Positions 1-5,146 of a stretch of 8,822 nucleotides of DNA are shown here, piece after piece. A program made the position numbers and the translations under genes. Where the stretch lies: NCBI GenBank assembly GCA_007129695.1, contig SKVA01000409.1:1-8822 (forward strand), in the 5' to 3' direction. Below the pieces are notes generated by a model, which did no database searches, had not been told where the DNA came from, and saw only the letters and a list, made by a program, of their open reading frames with translations. Position 1 is the first letter of the stretch. Each line of letters opens with the position of its first letter. Origin of the DNA: Spirochaetaceae bacterium (lineage in GTDB: Bacteria > Spirochaetota > Spirochaetia > DSM-27196 > SLST01).

Positions 1-723
1 CAGATCGCGACCAACGACGACCGCCGCGACGGCGACAAAGACAAGAGCTCCGCGTTCGGTATATCCTTTCAGCCATCCGATCAGGTAGTTCGCGACACTC
101 GCGATGCTCAGAAACAGGAGCATCATGTCGACCCCGGAGCGCACACCTACTGGGTGGAGCTGGTTCGCAAAGACCACGGCCGAATCGACGGGGGCCAGAT
201 AGACGATCAGGAACGATACCGCCGCGAGTAGGACCGAGATCGAGCCGGTCCTGGGGTTATCCACGCCGGCGCCGTAGACGCCCGCCGCGAAGAGCGACAA
301 CGCACCGGTCAGCCGGGTGAAGGTGACAACGCGCGTCACCACGATGCCGTACAGTGGTGAGAGGTTCCAGATTCCGATCAACGGCTGGCCAACGCGAAGG
401 AGCTCGAAGCCGAGCGCGAGCATGAACACCGTCATGAAGTAGATCTCCGGCGAGTTGACGCGCCGGAACAGCGTCGCAGAGACCACCGACGCGGCGAGCG
501 CGACGACGGCCACCGCGGCGGTACCCCAAAGGCTCGCGAGAGCAGTGCTCCGGGGTACCGTCCACGTGAGGTGAAGCCATCCCTGCGTCGTCGGGATCTC
601 CAGCTGCGACGGATCGTAGAATCCCGACGCAAAGGCGTAGCCGGCGACCGCGAACCCCGCCAGCATTACGGCAGTCACGCCGACCCCGAGACCAAAGACC
701 GAGTTGCGTACCGCGAGCGTCAT
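1..723 (-). CDS. Multi-pass membrane protein, C-terminus cut by window edge
   Basis: The reading frame is open from an ATG at 723 to the left edge, giving 241 residues without a stop, so the C-terminal end lies outside the window. Hydrophobic stretches that look like membrane helices fall at about residues 8-33, 62-81, 91-109, 122-150, 162-178, 197-216 and 225-238, roughly seven passes. A polar loop with several Trp residues (about 42-60) follows the first helix. A short signature SPEIYFMTVFMLALGFELLR (residues 91-110) spans the third helix. It vaguely recalls spirochaete membrane proteins, but I cannot name the family. The cut end could carry a cytoplasmic signalling domain or only more helices. 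ATG 723 is chosen because an extended -10 element ends 6 nt upstream; no Shine-Dalgarno site is present. It is divergent from the secreted protein at 796. Existence as a gene is well supported; function is unknown. Confidence 0.8.
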   Translation of the reverse strand, partial: MTLAVRNSVFGLGVGVTAVMLAGFAVAGYAFASGFYDPSQLEIPTTQGWLHLTWTVPRSTALASLWGTAAVAVVALAASVVSATLFRRVNSPEIYFMTVFMLALGFELLRVGQPLIGIWNLSPLYGIVVTRVVTFTRLTGALSLFAAGVYGAGVDNPRTGSISVLLAAVSFLIVYLAPVDSAVVFANQLHPVGVRSGVDMMLLFLSIASVANYLIGWLKGYTERGALVFVAVAAVVVGRDL

Positions 724-729
724 TCGCGA

Positions 730-738
730 AGTATAGCA
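730..738 (-). promoter_or_regulatory. Extended -10 promoter of the membrane protein gene, predicted leaderless
   Basis: Read on the minus strand the site is TGC-TATACT, a TGn extension plus a near-consensus -10 hexamer at 735-730. Only 6 nt separate it from ATG 723, so transcription should start at or within a base or two of the start codon. No convincing -35 hexamer is present at the usual spacing, as is common for extended -10 promoters. The site lies in the 72-nt divergent region shared with the gene at 796. Confidence 0.6.
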
Positions 739-782
739 GCACCGGACCGTTAAGTAAGCCCGCGATTCAATCGATAGGTATA

Positions 783-789
783 GAGGAGG
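783..789 (+). promoter_or_regulatory. Shine-Dalgarno site GAGGAGG that fixes the start at 796
   Basis: GAGGAGG ends 6 nt before ATG 796, ideal spacing. The TTG immediately before it (793) would have only 3 nt, so ATG 796 is preferred. The promoter for this gene is not resolved. TATAGA at 779-784 looks like a -10 hexamer, but it overlaps this ribosome site and would leave it out of the transcript. Confidence 0.75.
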
Positions 790-795
790 CAATTG

Positions 796-1467
796 ATGAG
801 ATCATTGCTCACCCCGCTTCTTTTGCTCCTGGTGGTTGGCCTTGGGTTCACGGGTGATGTGGCGACGTTCGAAAACCTCGGGTTCAACGATGGTGGTCGA
901 GTATTCGTCTTCGGCCAGTACGGCCTGCGCTCCGAAGGGGCCACCCCGTTCGCCGACATCTTCGCGGTCGACGTTCCTGGCAACCGGTTCCTGGCCAACG
1001 GCGTGTTCACGGTCAGCTCCGACGCACCGATAGTGCTCGGTCAGGACGGACGAGGTGCGTTCTACACGGCATTCGCGAGAGCGCAGCCGCTTCTTTCGCG
1101 CGAAGGCGTCAACCATTTTCAGACGGGCCGACTGATCTACTTCCTGGCCGACCGCAACGCGTCACCCGCGCGGCTCGGCTTCCGCGACTTCAACACGCAG
1201 TCGCGCTACGACATCGTCCTGCGTCAGAGCAACCGGGGTTCAGGCAGTTCGGTCTCCGCCGAGTTCCATATCGAGATGACCCGATCAGTCAATAATGCAA
1301 CGCGTACCTACACGATCGGTCGACCCGGGTTCTTCCGCGACGGCGTCGAGTCGTACCGGATCGCACAGGTGATCGTCGGACCCGACGAAGCGTCGATCGT
1401 GATCGTTGTCGAGCGGCTCTCTCCCGACGGGTCGATCCGCTACATGGTCGAGACCACCCGGCTGTAG
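796..1467 (+). CDS. Secreted DUF2259-like protein
   Basis: The protein is 223 residues long. It opens with a short signal peptide (Arg at position 2, then a Leu/Val-rich core to about residue 17). The mature protein probably begins near GDVATFENLGF. The GDVA-F-x-x-LGF start followed by the phrase RVFVFGQYGL and a segment ADIFAVDVPGN match my memory of DUF2259 (COG5454), a family of predicted secreted proteins with no known function, found mostly in spirochaetes. No catalytic motif is visible. The C-terminal half is rich in alternating beta-type segments (IVIVVERL, IRYMVETTRL). Its product should be periplasmic or surface-associated. It is divergent from a membrane protein gene. The start is set by the Shine-Dalgarno site at 783-789. 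Family assignment is from recall and should be treated as probable. Confidence 0.8.
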   Translation: MRSLLTPLLLLLVVGLGFTGDVATFENLGFNDGGRVFVFGQYGLRSEGATPFADIFAVDVPGNRFLANGVFTVSSDAPIVLGQDGRGAFYTAFARAQPLLSREGVNHFQTGRLIYFLADRNASPARLGFRDFNTQSRYDIVLRQSNRGSGSSVSAEFHIEMTRSVNNATRTYTIGRPGFFRDGVESYRIAQVIVGPDEASIVIVVERLSPDGSIRYMVETTRL

Positions 1468-1476
1468 GATGACTCG

Positions 1477-1501
1477 CGCCGCCTGGACCGACCGTGCGGC
1501 G
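1477..1501 (+). terminator. Possible weak stem-loop after the DUF2259-like gene
   Basis: CGCCGC (1477-1482) can pair with GCGGCG (1496-1501) around a 13-nt loop that can form a small inner GG/CC stem. It starts 9 nt after the stop codon at 1467. No T-run follows, so it is not a classical intrinsic terminator. It could be a stabilising 3' hairpin or chance in G+C-rich DNA. Confidence 0.3.
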
Positions 1502-1530
1502 ACCCGACCCTCGCTGCGATCCCGTGAAGG

Positions 1531-1555
1531 GGTCGCGACCAAACTGTGATATATT
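1531..1555 (+). promoter_or_regulatory. Extended -10 promoter with adjacent 10-bp palindrome, predicted leaderless
   Basis: TGA-TATATT (1547-1555) is an extended -10 element in otherwise G+C-rich DNA. Its hexamer (1550-1555) ends 7 nt before ATG 1563, so the predicted transcript starts at the ATG. The 7-nt gap, TGCATTG, offers no Shine-Dalgarno site. A perfect palindrome, GGTCGCGACC (1531-1540), overlaps the place where a -35 element would sit and could be an operator; no -35 hexamer is recognisable. Confidence 0.6.
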
Positions 1556-1562
1556 TGCATTG

Positions 1563-2393
1563 ATGAACCGACTCAGATCAACGCGGATCGGTGCTCTCTC
1601 CACGCTCCTGCTGCTGGCCGCGATCTGCTCCCCGGGCGTCGCGCCGGCGCTGGGGCTGGAGGCGATCGAATCGGGGATCTCCCAGGCCTGGACCGGGAAC
1701 GCGTACCGGACGGGCCTCCCGGGCGTGGCGGGTACGATCACGGGGAGCGAGGCGATGCCGATCGACGGATTCTGGTCGGTCGCAGCGCGTATCGCGCTGC
1801 TGGACGAGCTTCTGGCATCGAACGCGGTGTTGAGCCTCACGCCGGCGCTGGAGTTCGGCCTGCGCTACTACGCGCTGTTCGAGTCGGGACGCGTCGTTCC
1901 GACACAGATCGAGACGGCGACCGGCGCCGAAGACAACCAGCTCGGCCGCGGCGCGGCGAGGATCCTCACGATCAGGCTACCGCTTGTGATCGCGTACGAG
2001 CTGCGCTTCGCGGGTGGTCACACGATCCTGATGGGGCTGTCACCGACCGGTGTTTTCCGGATTCCGGCCGGACACGTCGAGCGCCGCGATGACGATGACG
2101 ACCTGTCCGATCTCTACCGGCACTTCTACCGCGACGCGCGCTTCCTGATGCCGGAGGTGAGCCTGGGGTACCGCTTCCCGGTCAGCGACTTCTTCGACGT
2201 CACGATCCGTGCCGACTTTGGCGCGTCGATCATCGACACGGTAGATCCCGACCTGGCGGTCTGGAACGGGATGCGCGCCGCGCTCGGCGTGCGGATGGGG
2301 TTCAGGCTGCCGTTCGCGGGACTGCTGCGAGAGCGCGAGTCGGTCCTACGGGTTCCCGACGAGCGCGACCGGCCCGCCGGCGACGATGAGTAG
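1563..2393 (+). CDS. Exported protein of unknown family, possible outer-membrane beta-barrel
   Basis: The protein is 276 residues long. The first 29 residues form a signal peptide: Arg-containing n-region, hydrophobic core LSTLLLLAAI, and an APA site near residues 27-29. Cys22 follows LAAI, a poor lipobox, so a lipoprotein is less likely. The mature part has repeated amphipathic segments ending in aromatic or hydrophobic residues (LEFGLRYYALF, EVSLGYRFPV, FDVTIRADFGASI, ALGVRMGFRLPF), the pattern of transmembrane beta-strands. An acidic run, Arg174-Arg175 followed by five Asp (176-180), could be a loop or metal-binding patch. The frame stays open upstream to a GTG at 1494, but the -10 element at 1550-1555 and the signal peptide favour ATG 1563. 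I do not recognise the family. A periplasmic soluble protein is the alternative. Confidence 0.75.
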   Translation: MNRLRSTRIGALSTLLLLAAICSPGVAPALGLEAIESGISQAWTGNAYRTGLPGVAGTITGSEAMPIDGFWSVAARIALLDELLASNAVLSLTPALEFGLRYYALFESGRVVPTQIETATGAEDNQLGRGAARILTIRLPLVIAYELRFAGGHTILMGLSPTGVFRIPAGHVERRDDDDDLSDLYRHFYRDARFLMPEVSLGYRFPVSDFFDVTIRADFGASIIDTVDPDLAVWNGMRAALGVRMGFRLPFAGLLRERESVLRVPDERDRPAGDDE

Positions 2394-2394
2394 C

Positions 2395-2453
2395 TGCGGC
2401 AGGACTGCCGCGTGCGGCAGGACTGCCGCGTGCGGCAAGACTGCCGCGTGCGG
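2395..2453. repeat. Three tandem 18-nt hairpin repeats
   Basis: The unit TGCGGCAGGACTGCCGCG occurs at 2395-2412 and 2413-2430, then once more with one change (G to A) at 2431-2448, and a fourth begins (TGCGG, 2449-2453). Each unit is itself an inverted repeat: GCGGCAG pairs with CTGCCGC, so the RNA of either strand would form three adjacent short hairpins. The array begins 1 nt after the stop codon of the exported protein gene and lies between convergent genes. The rest of the interval to 2585 is G+C-rich and holds two more stem-loops and three copies of CCGCAGG. An ATG at 2386 opens a 67-codon frame through the repeats (CGRTAA-type peptide), but it has no ribosome site and is not called as a gene. 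Confidence 0.9.
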
Positions 2454-2503
2454 TGCCGCCGCGCCGGCGTTCGCGTGCGCCAGGGATCCGCAGGGCCCGA
2501 AGG

Positions 2504-2524
2504 GGTCCCGGCGCCGCCGGGACC
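2504..2524. terminator. Strong stem-loop between convergent genes
   Basis: GGTCCCGGC (2504-2512) is an exact inverted repeat of GCCGGGACC (2516-2524) around the 3-nt loop GCC. A 9-bp, nearly all-G/C stem works from either strand. No T-run follows on either side, so Rho-independent termination in the classical sense is not shown. It may act as a bidirectional transcription barrier or an mRNA 3'-end stabiliser. Confidence 0.5.
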
Positions 2525-2543
2525 GAAGCCCGCAGGAGCCCGG

Positions 2544-2560
2544 TCGGCCCGCAGGGCCGA
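2544..2560. terminator. Second stem-loop downstream of the catabolic operon
   Basis: TCGGCCC (2544-2550) pairs exactly with GGGCCGA (2554-2560) around the loop GCA. On the minus strand it starts 25 nt past the end of the semialdehyde dehydrogenase gene, where the operon's transcript should end. No T-run follows. Together with the hairpin at 2504-2524 it probably marks the shared 3' boundary of two convergent transcription units. Confidence 0.4.
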
Positions 2561-2585
2561 GGCGCCCGAAATCTCCGACCCTCCG

Positions 2586-4280
2586 CTAAGCGACCGGATC
2601 GCGGCTGTAGGCGCCGTTGACGATGCGCGTGATGCCGCGCGGATTCGCGTCCTGGGGTTCGGCCGGGAGAAGCGGCGGCGGGCAGTTCTGGTACGAGACC
2701 GGGCGTGCGAAGCGCAGAATCGCGCCGGTGCCGACCGACGTGTGGAACTCGGAGGCCGACGCAGGGTAGGGACCGCCGTGCGTCATCGACGCGCAGACCT
2801 CGACACCGGTCGGAAAGCCGTTGAAGATCACGCGCCCGACGGTCTGCTCGACGACACGGACCAGGTCGGCGTAGCCGGCGAAGTCTTCATCGTCGCCGTG
2901 GAAGGTCGCGGTCAGGTTGCCGCCGATCACGGCCAGGCAGCGCGTCACGTCGGTCGCGTCTGCGCAGCGGACCACGAGCGTCGCGGGTCCGAAGACCTCC
3001 TGTGCGAGCAGCGGCGACTGCACGAAGACGTCGGCCGACACCGAAAAGAGCGCCGGGTGAACGGTCGCGTACCCGTCCGGCCCGGCTCCAGCTGCCTGCG
3101 TGGCCCCCGCGCCGTCGGGTTGCGACGGCGCGCATCCCCCGGCGTCCTGCGAGCGTGCGCCGGTGTGCGTGACCACGCCGTGCGCAGACGCAAAGCGTGC
3201 GACCATTTCGCAGTAGGTCGACGCGATCGACCGGTTGAGCATCACACCGGGCCCCTGCGCCTCCATCGTCGCGGCGAGCCTGGACACGAAGGCGGCGGTG
3301 GCGCCGGCCGTGCCCGGGTTCGCGGCAGCTCCTCCGGATGAAACGGAATCCGCGGGCGCGGCTTCACTGCCTGCGGGCTCGACGGCCAGGATAAGCCCGG
3401 GGTTCGTGCAGAACTGGCCGACGCCCAGGCAGACCGATCCGGCCAAGCCCTCCGCGATCGCGACGCCGCGGTGCGCGACCGCGTGCGGCAGCACGATGAG
3501 CGGGTTGATGCTGCCCATCTCCGCGTACACGGGGATCGGTGCTTTGCGCGCGGCGGCCAGGTCCATCAGTGCGCGACCGCCGCCACGCGATCCGGTGAAG
3601 CCGACCGCGCGGACGCCGGGGTGCTTCACGAGCGCCGAGCCGACGACCGACCCGGGGCCGTGCACGACCGCGAACACGCCGGCCGGAAGCCCGCATTGCG
3701 CGACCGCGGCCGACACGGCTCTACCGACGAGCGCCGACGTGCCGGGGTGCGACCCGTGCGCCTTCACGATGACCGGGTTGCCTGCCGCGAGCGCCGACGC
3801 GCTGTCGCCGCCGGCTACCGAAAACGCAAGAGGAAAGTTGGACGCGCCGAAGACGACGACCGGACCAACTGGCGCGAGCATTCGGCGGATGTCGGGCTTC
3901 GGCAGCGGTTTACGGTCGGGAATCGCGGTGTCGATCCGCGCGTCGACCCAGCTGCCCTCCTCCACCAGATCGGCGAACATCCGCAGCTGATTGACGGTGC
4001 GCCCGCGCTCCGACGCGATCCGCACCGGACCGAGCGCCGTCTCCGCGTCGCAGACGGTGATCAGTTCGTCGCCGAGCGCTTCGATCTGCATCGCTATCTC
4101 GCGCAGCAGATCGGCGCGGTCGGGACCGCTTGTCGCACGGTAGCGCTGGTAGGCGGCCACCGCGTCGGCCACGAGCGCGTCTACCCGCGCGGCATCGGCC
4201 GCCGGGAAACCGGGGTCGAGGCGGTCGCCGGTCTTCGGGTTGATCCCGTAGATCGTGTCGGTGTTCTGGTTGGTGCTCAT
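2586..4280 (-). CDS. Alpha-ketoglutaric semialdehyde (2,5-dioxopentanoate) dehydrogenase
   Basis: A 564-residue aldehyde dehydrogenase-superfamily enzyme, probably oxidising 2,5-dioxopentanoate to 2-oxoglutarate with NAD(P)+ in the cytoplasm. Visible catalytic parts are Asn148 in GASNFPLAF, cofactor-binding Lys173 in VIVKAHGSHPGTS, general-base Glu254 in AEMGSINP and nucleophile Cys291 in GQFCTNPG. The FCTNPG and AEMGSINP versions are typical of the KGSADH type III branch. The family is usually around 500-530 residues. The excess is two low-complexity inserts rich in Ala, Gly, Ser and Pro (about 302-328 and 375-402), both after the catalytic Cys. It is the last gene of the operon. Its ATG overlaps the upstream stop codon by 4 nt (ATGA), and a purine run AGGGGG lies 4 nt before it. 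The exact aldehyde substrate is inferred from the neighbours. Confidence 0.93.
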   Translation of the reverse strand: MSTNQNTDTIYGINPKTGDRLDPGFPAADAARVDALVADAVAAYQRYRATSGPDRADLLREIAMQIEALGDELITVCDAETALGPVRIASERGRTVNQLRMFADLVEEGSWVDARIDTAIPDRKPLPKPDIRRMLAPVGPVVVFGASNFPLAFSVAGGDSASALAAGNPVIVKAHGSHPGTSALVGRAVSAAVAQCGLPAGVFAVVHGPGSVVGSALVKHPGVRAVGFTGSRGGGRALMDLAAARKAPIPVYAEMGSINPLIVLPHAVAHRGVAIAEGLAGSVCLGVGQFCTNPGLILAVEPAGSEAAPADSVSSGGAAANPGTAGATAAFVSRLAATMEAQGPGVMLNRSIASTYCEMVARFASAHGVVTHTGARSQDAGGCAPSQPDGAGATQAAGAGPDGYATVHPALFSVSADVFVQSPLLAQEVFGPATLVVRCADATDVTRCLAVIGGNLTATFHGDDEDFAGYADLVRVVEQTVGRVIFNGFPTGVEVCASMTHGGPYPASASEFHTSVGTGAILRFARPVSYQNCPPPLLPAEPQDANPRGITRIVNGAYSRDPVA

Positions 4281-5146
4281 CGTGCCCCCTGGACGACGCG
4301 GTTGGCGAGCGTCCCGATGCCGTCGATTTCGATCTCTACCAGATCGCCCGGCTGCAGCGTGAAGTCGTTACCCGGGATAATTCCGGTCCCCGTCAGAAGC
4401 ACGGCGCCGTCGGGAAACGAGTTGTCGCGGAACAGGTAGTCGACGAGCTCCTGCGGGCTGCGCTTTAGCTCTGCGAGCGTCGTGTCGCCCGAGAACGCGG
4501 TTGCCTCCCCGCGGCCGATCCGCAACCGGATCGCGGTGGTCGACGGGAGCGGATCGGAGCCAACAAGGATGCACGGACCGAGCGCGCAGCTCGCGTCGTA
4601 GACCTTCGCCTGCGGCAGGTAGAGCGGGTTCGCGCCTTCGATGTCGCGCGAGCTCATGTCGTTGCCGACGGTGTAGCCGATGATCCGTCCGCGGCTGTTG
4701 ATCACCAGCGCGAGCTCGGGCTCCGGGACGTTCCACGTCGCGTCGACGCGGATGCGGACATCGCCGCCGTGCGCGACGACGGTGCGCTTGCTGCCCTTGT
4801 AGAAGAGCTCGGGCCGGTCGGCCGCGTAGACCTTGTCGTAGAAGGTGTCGCCGCCCGACTGTTGGGATTCGTGCATCCGCGCGTCGCGGCTGCGATAGTA
4901 GGTGACCCCGGCCGCCCACACCTCCTGCCGGTCGACGAGCGGCAGCGGGTCGGCCGGGGGTGGGGCAGAACCCGGGGGTGGGGCAGAACCCGCGCTCGGT
5001 GATACCCCCGCTCCGGCGATCCGCGCGCGCACGAAGGCGGCCAGGTCGTCCTGCGCGAACAGCTCGTTCCAGTCGACCGACGGCAGCGATGCCGACGTGC
5101 CGTCGTCGTCGACGACGATTCCGTTGATAGTCCTATAGAGTTTCAT
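4277..5146 (-). CDS. 2-keto-3-deoxypentonate dehydratase, FAH-fold (XylX/KdaD-like)
   Basis: A 289-residue fumarylacetoacetate-hydrolase-fold protein. In this context it most likely dehydrates 2-keto-3-deoxy-D-xylonate (or its L-arabinonate isomer) to 2,5-dioxopentanoate, as XylX and KdaD do. The C-terminal FAH domain (about 72-289) has the EPE pair Glu142/Glu144 and the motif GYTVGNDMSSRD with Asp163, the expected Mg2+ ligands. PLYLPQAKVYDASCALGP and LLTGTGI are also typical. A small N-terminal domain (1-45) is joined by a Pro/Ala/Gly/Ser linker (about 47-67) containing GSAPPP twice, encoded by a perfect 18-bp tandem repeat. A strong Shine-Dalgarno site, GGAGGT (5156-5151), stands 4 nt before ATG 5146. 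The start overlaps the end of the upstream dehydratase by 14 nt, and the stop overlaps the next start by 4 nt, so translation is probably coupled. Other FAH-family reactions cannot be excluded from sequence alone. Confidence 0.9.
   Translation of the reverse strand: MKLYRTINGIVVDDDGTSASLPSVDWNELFAQDDLAAFVRARIAGAGVSPSAGSAPPPGSAPPPADPLPLVDRQEVWAAGVTYYRSRDARMHESQQSGGDTFYDKVYAADRPELFYKGSKRTVVAHGGDVRIRVDATWNVPEPELALVINSRGRIIGYTVGNDMSSRDIEGANPLYLPQAKVYDASCALGPCILVGSDPLPSTTAIRLRIGRGEATAFSGDTTLAELKRSPQELVDYLFRDNSFPDGAVLLTGTGIIPGNDFTLQPGDLVEIEIDGIGTLANRVVQGAR
4955..4990. repeat. Perfect 18-bp tandem duplication with G-quadruplex potential
   Basis: CGGGGGTGGGGCAGAACC occurs twice in a row (4955-4972 and 4973-4990) inside the FAH-fold gene, encoding GSAPPP twice. 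On the plus strand, which is the template for this gene, it gives four G-runs (GGGGG, GGGG, GGGGG, GGGG) separated by loops of 1, 8 and 1 nt, which fits a four-tier G-quadruplex pattern. Confidence 0.85.

Noticed and set aside
257..742. Minus-strand frame of 161 codons starting at 742
   Set aside because: It is Arg-rich and out of frame with the membrane protein, whose frame stays open to the left edge and encodes clear hydrophobic helices.
779..784. TATAGA as a -10 element for the DUF2259-like gene
   Set aside because: It overlaps the excellent Shine-Dalgarno site at 783-789, which would then be left out of the mRNA. The two signals exclude each other, and the ribosome site is stronger.
2386..2589. 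Small plus-strand reading frame of 67 codons with CGRTAA peptide repeats
   Set aside because: It has no Shine-Dalgarno site, consists of hairpin repeats plus Arg/Pro/Gly-rich low-complexity sequence, and overlaps likely terminator structures. The repeat unit being a multiple of three explains the open frame.
2412..3341. Long plus-strand frame of 309 codons opposite the aldehyde dehydrogenase gene
   Set aside because: Its Arg/Ala/Gly-rich composition is typical of an antisense frame in G+C-rich DNA. The minus-strand gene has clear catalytic motifs throughout the same stretch.
3471..4439. Long plus-strand frame of 322 codons across the junction of two operon genes
   Set aside because: It is a frame artefact of G+C-rich third positions, with no recognisable domain. 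Both minus-strand genes beneath it are firmly identified.
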